DNA of 64,000 bases. It comes from Favolaschia claudopus (lineage: Eukaryota > Basidiomycota > Agaricomycetes > Agaricales > Mycenaceae). Under the pieces are notes generated by a model. The model did not search any database, was not told the origin of the DNA, and saw nothing but the letters and a program-made list of their open reading frames with translations. Both the position numbers and the translations under genes were made by a program. The stretch spans positions 1,302,001 through 1,366,000 of the forward strand of contig JAWWNJ010000023.1 of assembly GCA_037176885.1 (NCBI GenBank), read 5' to 3'. Positions 1-11,396 of this stretch are shown here, in pieces. The stretch's first letter is position 1; each line of letters starts with the position of its first letter.

Positions 1-1687
1 TGACGAAGCAATGCAGTTATTAACGAACGATTCGATCCTTGTCAGAAAAAAAAGATGGAGGAAGGAAGGAAATCGACGACTTACCGAGCTGATACGACGT
101 CCGCTTCGATCTCTTGTTTCACACTTGTGCAGTATTCTCCCACTTTTTCCAGTTCGCCGGAACCAACCTTGCCCAGTTGGGCGACAGCGTCGTTGACGAA
201 TGGACTGAAGAAATGAAGATTAGAGCGGTATAAAATGAGAGGACCCTGAAACATACCCGAACACCATCGTGACAGGGAAGATTACAACGCGGATTATGTC
301 GGATATCATAGACATGACTCCGGGCACTATTATGGTAGCGGATGAGAGAGTCTCGAGGTGATGTGATAGAATGAGATGCGCCAGCTCGTGGGAGAGAAGA
401 ATAGCGAGCTCTGCGGTTTGGGAAGGCGTCGGAATAGGATGTGGTGGGACAGGTGTCACTGGGCTGAAAAGACCGCCAAAGAGACTTGACAACCAAGAGG
501 ACTGAGGTTCAGGGGCAGCAGCTGGCTTGTCGAGCTCGCAAGGCGCACGAGCGAGAATTTCGTCTAAAAAGCCAGAATAAACGACAATTCCACCTCCTCC
601 GTCGGGCCCAAAGCCATACGAAAAGGCATTGGATGCATCCGGCTTATCGACGACAAGCAAGGAATAAGGTGGCCCAGGGATGGAATGCGGTACGGGGGCA
701 ACATGTCGCTTGCACATATAACCCTCGGTAAATTTCCGCAGGAATTCTGAGGCGCGGGGGCGAGGGCGCAGGGGATATTGAGCAGGTGGGGGCAGAGGGA
801 TATCACCCTGGCCGCCTTCCGACCAGTCTTTGCAGAGGTGTCCCTCATTCAGCAGTACCGGAATGGTGCGCTCCAGATCCCGCAGGGTATCTCGAACCCA
901 AGCGTACCGCCAATCGGATGGTGGGATGAGATGTGCGGGCCCATCCTGAGATAGGATATCGCTAACAGCCTGGTACCAGCCAGGACCCGCTAGTTGGCCG
1001 GCAATTTCTTCTTCCTCCTCTGGAGAAAGGATGATTAACCGCCATCTTGCTGGGATATGAGTCTCAATTGTAGTTGTACGGACAAAGTCTTACCGTCCAG
1101 TAAGGGGAGTCCTTTCGAGACTGGCCGCGATAGTGCCCCAGAACAGGAACCCAGGAATGAAAAACAGTAAATGAAAGGCGAGGGTGCGGGATCGTATTCG
1201 TTTCAGAAGCACGTTAGTTTTCTCTTCTGACATCGGGAAACCATGGATGGCCGCGTGCTTAAGATGCCGCCGAGTCTTGTGGTTTTTGAATAAAATTACT
1301 GAAGGAATTCAGAATAAGGTTCATAGCACGAAAAACCAGCACATACCAGGCATGATAGTTAAAACGATGCGGCCCGCTGTGCGAACGAGTTCCATTGCGG
1401 CTGAGGTCTAACTGAACGATGTCAGCAGTGATAACTGCTACTTGAAAGCCACAGACTTTCAGAAGCGCCAGAAGAGGAATGATTGGAGCCCCTCTCCGCG
1501 TTGGGGTGGAATGGAACGCAGAGGATCTTGGAAGTGAGGCATGAAGGCTAGTCGGGGAGATTTGGGCGTGACGAATGTATTGAGGACTTCGACAGGGATA
1601 AGGAGACTGGTGACCAAGGAGCGTAGAGAGAGGACGCGAAGGGATAGACGTTGGAGACAGTATCTTGCGGGCGGATAGACGCAGCAT
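1..1687 (-). CDS. OMA1: OMA1-like mitochondrial M48 metalloprotease (3' end outside window)
   Basis: Inner-membrane zinc metallopeptidase of mitochondrial quality control. The start at 1687 opens an Arg/Ser/Pro-rich presequence (MLRLSARKILSPTSIPSRPL), which suits mitochondrial import. After an intron comes a stretch typical of fungal OMA1 (KTSAAMELVRTAGRIVLTIM), then a hydrophobic membrane segment encoded near 1140-1190 (FHLLFFIPGFLFWG). The catalytic zinc motif HELAH is encoded near 370-390 within a longer helix (LLSHELAHLILSHHLET). The third-ligand region EADVVSAR is encoded near 75-110, directly before a donor site at about 81, so the C-terminal exons lie beyond position 1. An acidic loop (SPEEEEEIAGQLAGPG) precedes the protease domain, as in other fungal OMA1 proteins. 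I see no lesion. The family assignment is firm; exact intron borders are inferred. Confidence 0.9.
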
Positions 1688-1923
1688 CGTACATTATACA
1701 GCCAGTTTGCACGACGACCACCGCAGCGAGCTCAATATAGTTGAAACAGACCAGTCTCGCCCGCACGTGAATCGAATTCAGTCCAATTCCGAAATCACTT
1801 CACTTTTAGTCTTTGGTCTGACTCAGATCACACAGGTACCTGTTGAACCTCCGCAAACCTCCGTCGCGCGCGCAGCAATCGTGGATTAAAACATATATTG
1901 TACACTACTAATCTTCTCATCAT

Positions 1924-3345
1924 CTACGACGAAATCCAGGTCGCTTCGTTGTAGAGCATGCCCTCGACATCAGTCTCTTTTCCATCGGGACCGACGAGCT
2001 TCAGTGTCGTAGGGTTGTACCACTGTAGGAAAAGAAACGGGAGACATACGTGAGTGGATTGTGTAATTAGCACGACTAAAAACTTGCCTGATAGATATAT
2101 GGCTTCGTGCCGGACACGTAATTCACGGCGAGCTTCAGTACTCGCGGCACCTCTGCCATGAAATCCACCTTTTCCACAAGCCCTTTGGGGTTTGCGTGGT
2201 CGCCTACATCCACGTGTAGTTTCGCTGCGAACGTCCCGGGCGATTCAGGGATCAACGACGACCCTGTCCATTCGAAAAGAAGCTCCGTCGGCACCTGATA
2301 CCCAGTCTCGGGGTCGAGCGCCGGCTTGAGATGCGAAGCCCGCGACTGAACAGGTGCGTCGGCGCTGAGAGCCTCGTCAGGCCAACGAGTCTCCGCAGTC
2401 ACAGCGGCCAGCTTCTCCCCAACGACCAACGAACCAACGTTGACCGCAACACCTCCTGAAGTGGCACCCTTCCTCCCGTACTTTTCAATCGTCGTGAATT
2501 CCATCTGAATAGCAGACACGCCACCACTCGACGGGCTTTGGAAGTGAGCGAAATTCCACGACGCGGCGACCAGATCCGGACGCATGCCTTGAATAGCATG
2601 AACGAACATCCCAGGACCCTCGATCGTAGAAGCTGCCCCGTTACGAATGATATGTCCAGTCGCATGGTATCGAGGCCAGAAGCGGTGGATAACATAGCCG
2701 TCAGGCTTGGTCAGATCGTGACCGAAATATGAGTAGCCACCCTTGTCGCCAGAGCCGATCTTGTAGCCAGGAATGTGTTTGGAACGGGTTACCTCGAGAG
2801 AGATCTGGAGATCCTGCGCAAGATTCGCACGGACAGTGTACGACTCAGGAGTGTCGGAGCCCGGAGAAGATTTATGCGAAACGGAGAACTCGTCGGCCTT
2901 GCAAGAACGCTTATCGAGTCCCGGAGGCGGGGTGACGAAGTTGGAGACATTAATGGACTTCCATGTGGTCTCTTTGGTCTTTGGGTTGTAGATTTTGCAA
3001 GTGAACTGGATGGTAGGGTACCATACCCTGGATCGACATGAGAGTCATCCAAATGCGGTAGTCGAACGTCGAAAACGCACCCGACAGAAGAGTGAATGAT
3101 TTGGCACATCATAAACGTACCATCGTCGCAGGTGGTGTAGAATATCTGCGTCTCTGCCACAAATCCTCCCGAGCACAACCATTCAGTGTCTTTTGGCTGG
3201 AGTTCTCCGTAGGTCTCCTTGGCTAGCGTCGTGACAGGATGAAATGTCGGTGCATTAGGATCCACCGGAGCAGAAGTCCTGCGACGGGTCAAACAGAATT
3301 GGGAAGGCTTGCATCTTCAACTCACGAAAATATCGAGGAGAACAT
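1924..3345 (-). CDS. SVF1: Survival factor 1 (Svf1-like, lipocalin-fold lipid binder)
   Basis: Svf1 family protein. The yeast member protects against oxidative stress and has been linked to ceramide handling. The first exon is tiny (MFSSIFS, start at 3345), followed by a 47-nt intron (3325-3279). The reading then runs STSAPVDPNAPTFHPV, the usual Svf1 N-terminus. Family landmarks follow: EWLCSGGFVAETQIFYT, GYKIGSGDKGGYSYFGHDL, YHATGHIIRNG and MFVHAIQGMRPDLVAASWNF. The C-terminus is WYNPTTLKLVGPDGKETDVE, ending in TWISS and a TAG at 1924-1926. Length (about 400 aa) is normal for the family. The in-frame ATG at 3292 is an artefact of reading into intron 1. It lies 107 bp downstream of the stop of another minus-strand gene, so its promoter must be very short or lie inside that gene. 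Confidence 0.91.
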
Positions 3346-3452
3346 CGTGGTTCGGTGAAAAACTTCAAAAAGCAGCCAAATCGCGCGTCTACCTTTATGT
3401 CATGTCGTACGTAATCATACACTGTCAATACATTTTACAATTTTATTCCGAT

Positions 3453-4639
3453 CTATTCCTCGACTCGCTGTCGCTTCGAGGATCTAGTATCCAAAGCGGG
3501 GTCCGGGCTCCCCATGCTATCAGTTGCACTCGGATATGGTCCGCCAGGAGTGCCCTGTGGATGTGAGACAAATAAAGACAAGAAACATGTCGGCCCTTAC
3601 ATCTGACTGAGCAGCCTGGTCGTCGTATTGAATCGCCCAAGTAAACAACATGCTGTCCTCTTCTGCGATCGAGGGTACTGGTACGGGAGACGGAGTTTGT
3701 TCGGCCACGGGTGGTTGATTCCGAGTCACTACAGTTCGCACAAAGTGCATAGTCCCGCTCTCGAGTGCCTCGAGCAGCTCCTTGTTTTGATCAGCCTTGA
3801 GAGACGAGGGATTCTGTGCAGGGATATGGGGTGGCCAGCCGACAAGATCGACACCGTACGTATGCAACAGCGCAGGATTCGTCCATTTCATCTCAGCGTT
3901 CCGAACGCCACTTGCTGATCTGAGAGCTTGTCAAGACTGGGCTTGAGAGGTCGAACATAGGCGGCACCTTAGTGCTTTGCGTACAGCTTCGTAAAGATCT
4001 GCTTTCATTGACCTGGAAGACGAGACTTTGGGCAATGGTGGGCGAGCAGACAATTTCGACGACGACGCTTGAGCATTTTCAGGTGTAGAAGGAGGCGGGG
4101 TATTTTTGAAGCAATGAAGTTTGAAAGCTTTGGCTCCAGCGTCGCCCCCTCCGCGTTGGCCTCGCCAAAACTCTCGACCCAACACTGAGCCTCCAAGAAA
4201 TCCAGAACTGATGGGGTCGGAAGGATCCACCGCCAGAAGAAAAGACTGTACTCCAGAAGTATCGCAAAGGGATTCCAATATTCGAGACGCGTCGGCAAGA
4301 ACAGAGTTAACTGCGGTGTTACACATCGTTAGAGTTGCCTCTTTGCAGCGACAACCGCCGACCTCGAGCGACGCGGTCTTGAGAAGGTACTGGGCTTTCG
4401 GTGTTTGGAGATCGAAATAGGTACCTGCTATGCCATTCTGCGACATGTCGCCGCGTCTGTGAAAGCTTAGAACAAAGACAAGAGTTAAATTAGTGAAATT
4501 GTACCTCGGAGAAACCCATTTGTTCGCGCTCAGCAAAGGCTCTGATTTCGGCCATACAGAATGCGTCGAGACGTTCAAGAAATAGACTGTGAGTAGAATT
4601 GCAGGCAGGCTGGGTAGCTGTAACGGCGAGCTCTTGCAT
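3453..4639 (-). CDS. Conserved fungal protein of unknown function with a C-terminal basic motif
   Basis: I do not recognise a named family. Two segments look well conserved. One is a Cys-containing stretch (GGCRCKEATLTMCNTAVNSV) followed by SFLLAVDPSDPISSGFLGG. The other is a compact motif (MKWTNPALLHTYGVDLVGWP, then PAQNPSSLKADQNKELLEAL). Between them lies a Ser/Pro-rich linker. An intron (gtaagg...cacag) near 3555-3600 joins to a last exon ending SSKRQRVEE, a plausible nuclear localisation signal; the stop is TAG at 3453-3455. The start at 4639 gives MQELAVTATQPACNST and an acidic, Cys-containing exon. The junction between that exon and the next is unresolved: simple splicing at about 4503 puts the downstream reading in the wrong frame. 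Translation from the ATG at about 4445 (MSQNGIAGTYFDLQ) is therefore an alternative start. It is divergent from ACL4, with 78 bp between start codons. Confidence 0.72.
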
Positions 4640-4717
4640 GGTGGGTGGTCTCAAAGAGGTTGGGGTGGCGGTGCCTGTCAATTGCTAAATTTCTTTGCTT
4701 CGGTCAACCACGACGCG

Positions 4718-6081
4718 ATGGGACGGACAAGAACTAAAAAGAAGATTGCAGGAAAAACCTCAGATACTTCTGATACCCTTCCTGCACCAACTGCGCCTTC
4801 AATACCCGCTCTGCTCGAAAAAGCCCAATCCCTCATCGTTCAATGCGACTATGACCTTGCTTTGCGCTTTGTAAATCGAATCCTAGAGCAACAACCTTCC
4901 AATGCGGAGGCAAAGGAGATGCTTGGTGTTGTGCAGCTTGAAACGGGTGAAATAGAGGCAGCTCGGGCGGTCAGCGTTTGATTATCGGCTTTCCTTATAT
5001 CCGGCACTGAGATTCACAACTGTATTCAGACGTTCACCACCTTGCTACCTCCGAACCCAGATGCTCCCAACCCACCACCTCCCTCTGCTCATCTTTATCT
5101 CGCGCAACTGAGTGAAGATGATCCCGGTCTGGCGTTAAAACACTACCAAGCCGCCATCGAAATTTTGACGGTACAATTGAAGGGCAAGGAGCGTGCCATG
5201 GATCAACCTCAAGACGATGAGGCCGAGCTCAAGAGTAATATTGTCAGAGCTCTTGTTGGCCAGGTAGAGATCTGGATGGATCCCTCATATGATCTCTGGT
5301 TCGTTTCCGCGCTCTTCATTTTAGCTCGCAGCATTCATCATGTCCATGCAGCTTCGATCCCGCAGCTGAAAAGACCTGTGAGGATCTGCTCTCATCCGCT
5401 CTGCAAACGGACCCTGGAAATGCGGAGGCTCTGCAAGCTCTCGCCTCTGTCCGGATGTCGCAACAACGGCCTGACGAGGCAAAACAATGTTTAGAACAGT
5501 CATGGTCTGCCTGGAAGGATTTAGAGCTCGGTATGATTGCGTTTGCATGTTCACATGGAAATCATATCAAGCCGGTCCACAGATGATCTTAAACTACCGC
5601 CGATACCAACGCGCCTTGCTCTAGTCAAGTTATTCCTTGAGCTTTCTTTGTTTACACCGGCACTTTTGGTGTTACATGGAATAATGGCGTCGGACGACCA
5701 GGAAGTCGAGGCATGGTACCTCGAGGGATGGTGCTTCTTCTTGATGTCAGAGCAAGCGCAGGAAAATGGTGGAACGTTGGATGAGCTTAGCTGGCAGGAA
5801 CTTGCAACAGATGCTCGAGATTGTCTCGCAACTTGCGAAGTGGTAAGTTCCTCCAGTTCGTGTCTTGCAAAATATCGTCCTCATCGCCCATGCAGCTTCA
5901 TGTAAATGAAGGACATCCAGATGCTCCGTTGCTCGAGCACGTCAAGGAGCTGGTCGCCAAGCTGGATGCCCTGGGCATCAAGCCATCACCTGTTGCAGAG
6001 GGCGAAGGAGACGAAGCAGAAGGTGACTGGGAGGATCTGGAAGGGAGCGAGGATGGGGACGGGGATGTGGAGATGGCTTAA
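4718..6081 (+). CDS. ACL4: TPR-repeat assembly chaperone of ribosomal protein L4 (Acl4-like)
   Basis: TPR protein resembling yeast Acl4/YDR161W, which escorts newly made Rpl4 to the nucleus. A basic N-terminus (MGRTRTKKKIAGK) is followed by helical repeats: LIVQCDYDLALRFVNRILEQ, NAEAKEMLGVVQLETGEIEA, HLYLAQLSEDDPGLALKHYQ and, after an intron, GNAEALQALASVRMSQQRPD. A later exon has VEAWYLEGWCFFLMSEQAQ, close to the family's conserved WYL.GW element. The tail is strongly acidic (EGDEAEGDWEDLEGSEDGDG), as expected for a chaperone of a basic ribosomal protein. At least four introns are needed, at about 4970, 5270, 5533 and 5840. The stop is at 6079-6081. The assignment rests on architecture and motif order. 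Confidence 0.83.
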
Positions 6082-6220
6082 AATTTATTCCGTGGAACAA
6101 AAGTACTGTATCATCATTGTTGCTAAAAACACTATCCCGCCCGCAGACTCCTACCAGCTGCTTTCGGGTAGTCACAGCGTGTATACTTCGAACGAAAGGC
6201 GCGGAATATCCCGACAGTAG

Positions 6221-6808
6221 TCAATGTAGTTCTGCGACTCCATGGGAAAACAGGTTCGACGTCCTATGCAAGACTTTCTTTAGCAGTTGCGGCGGCGATT
6301 TCTCTTCAACCTTATCGTTGCTTGGCTGCTCGAGAGTGGGATCGTAGGCATATGCCATGGCAGTTGTTGACGATGCTTCAGAGTTCAATTAGAATGAAAT
6401 TCACGGGCAAAGGTGCAGCTACGTACCGTCAGATTTCGCCTTAGCCTTGTCGATCCGTCTTAAATGTTGGGTATCAACCACCTGAAGATGAATGAATACC
6501 GAGAAAACGCTTCATGAGCATCCACGAGACTTGCCTGATCAATGAAGTCCCCTGCAAACCCAGCAAGCAGTGCCTGCGTCTCCACAACAGAAAGTGGTCT
6601 GCCATTGGCCTTGCAGTGTTTTTGGAGCTCACGGCCAGCGACAAAGGTGGCGGCTCCAGTCAGAAGGTCCTGAGTTATGTATAACCTGTGGACTTCATTG
6701 CTGGATACCTGTTAGGGAAAAGGTCTGAGATACGCCGAAGAGGAGATCGACAAGTCCCACTTGGTCGTTGGCTTTCGCTGCGTGTAGCTTGTGGTTGAAA
6801 ATCCTCAT
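6221..6808 (-). CDS. CipC-like stress/antibiotic-response protein (DUF3759)
   Basis: Small fungal protein of the CipC/DUF3759 family, named after an Aspergillus protein induced by concanamycin; biochemical role unknown. Exon 1 reads MRIFNHKLHAAKANDQVGLV. After an intron comes LLTGAATFVAGRELQKHCKA and then the diagnostic block ALLAGFAGDFIDQVVDTQHL, RRIDKAKAKSDA, which matches the family's LAGFAG..VDKL..TKGLD..D..KAK pattern. The intron between DQ and VVDT (6482-6534) uses a GC donor (gcaagt). A last exon adds an unusual tail (AMAYAYDPTLEQPSNDKVEE) in place of the short standard end. The stop is TGA at 6221-6223. Start choice: the first ATG of the frame, at 6806-6808, in the spliced reading. 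Moderately sure of the family; function unknown. Confidence 0.78.
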
Positions 6809-7136
6809 GAGAGCAAGCCAACTCGGAGTGAGCGAGGTAGAATGAGAGCGTTAGAGGCCAAGAGACGACGGGTATAGATGTAAGATCTCTTGGAAATCCT
6901 ACTGTAGTGGAGGCATCCGAGTATCGCGCCAATGATATTGTGTCAGAGCTCGGTCATTGTCTTGCGGCAAGTGTCTGACTTGACGAAGCTGGCATCCGTG
7001 CTAGACATATGGTTGAGAGCAGGAGTAGAACCCCAAAGGAGATGTGTCGATCCTTCGGACTTGAGCGGCCGAAGGGTCGAGCAAACCTTGCCTTCCTCAC
7101 TCACTGACAAGTGTTAAGCTCAAACTTTCGCGCGTA
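6809..7136. other. Shared upstream region of the CipC-like and PfkB-family genes
   Basis: This gap lies between two divergently transcribed starts (6808 minus, 7137 plus). Short open frames exist on both strands but have no recognisable content. It most likely holds both promoters; I see no clear TATA box. Confidence 0.5.
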
Positions 7137-8867
7137 ATGGGCAAGTTACGCAAAGAATCTTCCGACACAGTCGCGTCTATTCCACCCCGGCCTCTTCGAA
7201 TAGTCGCTTGTGGCACTCTTTTCATCACACACACTCTCAGTGTCCCCAATCATCCAGCCCCTTCCACTGTAGTACGCGCCCACTCTGTCACAAAATCTCG
7301 TGGCGGCTCTGCTAGCACTCTCTTGTCTCTACTGGCGCAATTTGCTCAAGTTGAAGCTTTCCTGGTCGCGCCTCTCGGCGGAAACGAAGAGGGCAAGATG
7401 ATTCTACGGGATCTTCAGCGAGAAGGTGTTACCACGCGATACTGTAAAATCATGAAAGGCGCCGGTGTTCCAAGTGCTTGGGTTTTAGAATCCGGTTTGT
7501 TTTCATTCTCTTTTCTTGGTTCATTCTGCCTCTAATTTTCGTTTCACTGTTCGCACAAAAGCGGACAACAATTCGCGCACGGTCATAAATCACAATCCCC
7601 TGCCTGACATCACGCACGAAGAATTCGTATCTATTCTGGGGCCCCTTCTTGCACCCGAGAACTACATGTTTCCCCCTTCTCCTATTCCTTCGCCCACTCT
7701 GAATTCCCCGGTTCCTCCTTCTCCTTCTCCAGCTCGGTCCCCTGGTCCTCAACCCAACCCGAACAGTCCAGCACCTTTTGACTGGCTACATTTCGAAGGC
7801 AGATCTGTCAAGACAACCCTCAACAACATCACCGGCCTCGATGGGCTTGCCCGAGAACGAAAATGGCGTAGTCATTGCGTTTTCTCTGTCGACGTGGGCC
7901 GCAGCAAAGGCAGACAAGGCGTCGAAGCGGTGTGAATTCTACTTGTATTTCATTCAGTCGAGCAGGGAATAATCAACATCCTGTTCTTTTTCTAGCTCAT
8001 TCCTCACGCCGATGTATTGTTTCTGAATAAACACTACGCGCAAGCAACGTCGCCGAGCTTTGCGAGCAGCCCCCGCGCATTCTTGCTGTCTCTGACGAAC
8101 ATTGCACCTCCACATGCACTGCTAGTGGCGCACTGGGGCTCTGAAGGGGCGGCGGTGCTGTCCCTGCCCACGAAAGAATACTTTCAAAGTTCTGGTTGGG
8201 TTGAGGAGCGGCCCAAGGTGCCGCCTTCCTCCACTCCGCGCGGCCGAAACGGACACAAAGCCGACGCCGGAGGCTCCGGCGAATCCGCCGCCGATTTATT
8301 GTCTGTTCGTAGCGGGAGCGACTATTGGGCTGGTCGTCAGAGCGGCGCTGCGTCATCCAGCGCGTTCTCTGCCAGCTACATGATGTCTGACTCCGAAGAG
8401 TACTCTAACACGCGGCAGTCTTCGCCCTCCTCATCTCGGCACCACGGGCACAGCCGGAGTCGGAATGGCAGTACTGAGTCTGAAGACGATCATGATTCGC
8501 AGGGAACGGAGATTCCTGAAGACGCAGATATAGAGGATGGTGTTGTTGATGAAGTCGGCGCACAGGACGCCTTCGTGGCGGGAATGATTTATGCGCTCAG
8601 TCGCAGAATTGCTCCTGGGCCACCGTATACCCCATCGTCAGGTGGAGAAGATTCTGGTACCAACTCGCCGGACTCCGATCGAGGCCGATGGCGCTTGGAT
8701 GAATGCCTTCGGTATGTATATTCGTTCTATGCGACAAGAATGGGGTTTTCATTTGAGCCACGGCATGCCATAGATTTGCCACCGAACTGTCTGGTCGTAA
8801 GGCAAGAAGGCGAACGGGGGATGGCCTGGGTGCTGAAATGGCCAGGGCTGGCTGGTTTGACGCTTGA
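7137..8867 (+). CDS. PfkB-family carbohydrate kinase with a large disordered insertion
   Basis: Ribokinase/PfkB superfamily sugar or nucleoside kinase. The N-terminal lobe has IVACGTLFITHTLSVPNHP and the glycine element TKSRGGSASTLLSLLAQFAQ, then APLGGNEEGKMILRDLQREG, the usual substrate-side motifs. After intron 1 (gtttgt...aaaag, about 7494-7560) comes TVINHNPLPDITHEEF. Intron 2 (about 7931-7995) leads to LIPHADVLFLNKHYAQ. The C-terminal signature reads VGAQDAFVAGMIYAL; most of the superfamily has GAGD, so the second glycine is Gln here, while the catalytic Asp is kept. Two low-complexity insertions are present: a Pro/Ser block (about 7680-7775) and a Ser/Asp/Glu block of about 110 residues directly before GAQD. 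They raise the length to about 530 aa against about 330 usually. A last intron (8712-8772) joins to FATELSGRK and a stop at 8865-8867. Substrate cannot be told. Confidence 0.84.
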
Positions 8868-9090
8868 ATCCGTTATCTGTCTTGATTTTTCTGCCAACTG
8901 TTACAGCATATCATCGGAATTCTTGCATCTGGAACATTCACCCATCTCTCCGTTGTCCATTCATACACTACGCCGCAATTTAAACTACATTTTCAAAAGT
9001 CTTGGGTGCTACATACGCAAAGCAAGGGATTGTGGAAGATACAGATAAGTGTACAACAAGTTCAGAGCAAGGGTCCATCGAGAATACTGT

Positions 9091-10748
9091 TCAATTGTTA
9101 CCCGTTACCCCATTCACTGTATCGCAGTCAATCTGCTGCTGGCGACAGGCAGCGACTGTCAGACCCCCCTGGTCTCGCCCAGCATTAGCAGCGTTTGAGC
9201 AACTATTCTGTTGATCGGCACTAGAAAGAATGAAACACACAATATGTAAGCACCCGAACGGCTCTCAATTGCATACATGACTCGCCAAGACCGCGAAAGC
9301 GCATCAACTTGGTCATTGAAAAGAGATTTATTACCCTCCACTTGGAATTGTTTCCCCGAGGCTACTACGGCGGGGGCCGGAATACCTCCAAGAGCGCTTG
9401 TGAACGTCTGGAACTGAAATCAACCAGTCATTGCTTCGGGATCGTCAAAGGTGACTAACTTGTAAATTGTTGGAGGTTTGGCTACTCTTGACTGGAGGAG
9501 ATGGTGAAGAGGCAGGGCTGCTTGTTGTAGAGGACGTGGTGGATGTTGTAGATGATGTTGACTCAGTGGTGTGCGTAGTGTGAGTGGCAGCGTCATGAGT
9601 AGCAGAACCATGCGAAGACGATGGCGAGCTAGGGACGGGAGTCGATACTATTTGTCGCATTCAGGTTGAGTTGCGCACAAGAGAATCGAGGAGACACGAA
9701 CAACTGAGTGGGGCATACACAGCAGCCGTGGAAAGAAAGCTTGTCAGCTTTACTGAGGTACTGGCGCCGGCTGGTGCAGATACATTGGCTGATACGGGAG
9801 CGCCAGTACTATCGCTGATGGGAGTAACGTCTTTGAAGAACTGTGTTATCCGATTCAGTACGGTCCATGTCGGTCCTTACTAGAGGCTAAAAATCACTGA
9901 CCGTCTGAATGCCAAACAGCCCATTGAACACGTCGGCATCAATACCTTCTTGGGGAAGTTGCGCTGCCGATGCTGTTTGTGCCTTGACACACGTAGCTTG
10001 AGCGGTAGGGTCCGCCCCGCACTGCGAAAAAAGATGTTCAGCGTTACTCGAAGTAAGAGTAAGCGAAGATGCACAAACCGTATTTATCAGTGCGTCGCAG
10101 ATAAAGCCTGTTATGACCGAGATGTCATGGGCTGAACCCGTTTTGTAAGACGCTTTCGGCGAAACGTGTTGAGTGTTGAGTATCGAAATATTTCGAAGAG
10201 GCAATTTACCTTGGTCTACAGGTCGGAAGCTTGTGCCAACATGGCCATCGAAGCCAGTACCGAACTCAATTTCCGGTATTGAACAAGAACCTGGCAGAGA
10301 CATGAGTACCAAAGGCGCATATATTCTGATTCCCAACCAAAATTGCCGAGTGCGCTCACGGGAGGGACAGTCGGTGTTGCAGCAGAACCGAAAGTTACTG
10401 TAAACGGGGCATTGACAGTCGCTGTGCCCGACACTTTCACCGTCAGAGTCTGGAAGAGTCCCAGAGCAATTAGAGAGAGATGTAATATCCTGCACTGAAT
10501 GAACTAACCCCACATTGATTCGTGCAAGTGGTCGGGGCGTCCCGTGGTTGCACTTGTGCCCTTATCACCTGCGCCCGAACCAGCGCAGGTTTGCTGACCA
10601 GAATGAGCTCAAGTTGAATGCATCCGAAGGTTTCGAACTTCGGGACTCACCGCAGTCGTCTCGGATGGAAGTCAGATTCAAATGGACGCCCCAGAGAAAC
10701 AGAAAGGAGGGACAACGCGAAGACTATTGCTTGCAATTTGAGAAACAT
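9091..10748 (-). CDS. Secreted Cys-containing protein with Ser/Thr-rich segment (basidiomycete family)
   Basis: Hand-spliced gene of about nine exons. The start at 10748 gives a clear signal peptide (MFLKLQAIVFALSLLSVSLG). The mature part contains a segment I associate with a basidiomycete-specific secreted family: CSIPEIEFGTGFDGHVGTSF then RPVDQ, followed by ISVITGFICDALINT, CGADPTAQATCVKAQTASAA and DADVFNGLFGIQT. A Ser/Thr-rich stretch (about 9475-9655), probably O-glycosylated, separates this from a C-terminal Cys module (FNDQVDALSRSC, then QQNSCSNAANAG and ACRQQQIDCDTVN). The stop is TGA at 9091-9093. The intron at 9221-9285 has a GC donor (gcgagt). The donor after ALGNFG (gttggg) and the junction into the Ser/Thr stretch near 9655 are less certain. 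It could be a wall-associated or effector-like protein; function unknown. Confidence 0.78.
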
Positions 10749-11396
10749 CGAGCAACTCGGGCTAGCCTGAACCCAACAGAAAGAAAGTGGGCCGCCGGAG
10801 GGACCAAAGAAGGAGACAGACGCGACAGACGCGACCCCGGGTAAGAAAGCAAGAGCAGACCGTCAAGGACGTAGAACAGAACAGAGTTTAAAGCTAGAAG
10901 ATGCCATGGAGGATTAGATAGCTTTAGTTCCTCCGGACAACTTCCGGAGACCCGTAAGACCAGAAATGATGCCGCCGGCTATCCCGGTGACTATTTGCGG
11001 CGCGTTGGCAGTTGGCAGCACGACTCGGCCTGCAAGAACCCTTATCCAGACTACGCAGTAAACTTAGACTACGGTACCGCGAAAGAACAGAAGAAACAGG
11101 ACACGAGTTATTCGTGGTTTGTTCGACGGTGTGAATTTTTTCCTCAAGAACAGGGTGCTTCAGAAAGTTGTTCTATGGAAGCGATTTCGAACAGAGTACG
11201 GGGCTCAGGCTGTGAACATCGTCATACAGCCGTAACAAGAGAAGACCTTAGAAGACGGGCGTTCAGACATATAAACAGGTCGCTTCTTGGTGTCAGACTC
11301 GAGTCTGGATTTCGGACCCCAGACCAGCAAGAGCGTTGTGCACTAGAGAACAAATGGGCCTGTTTGCAACAATGCATTTCTATATTTTACGCCATT
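10749..11396. other. Gene-poor stretch before COX4
   Basis: About 650 bp between the start of the secreted-protein gene and the stop of COX4, both minus strand. A 165-codon plus-strand open frame (10995-11492) has no domain I recognise and overlaps the end of COX4, so I do not call it a gene. The region should hold the secreted-protein promoter and the COX4 terminator. Confidence 0.5.

Noticed and set aside
3279..3292. SVF1 start at the ATG-like codon at 3292
   Set aside because: This lies in intron 1; the exon at 3325-3345 gives MFSSIFS joined in frame to the conserved VDPNAPTFHPV.
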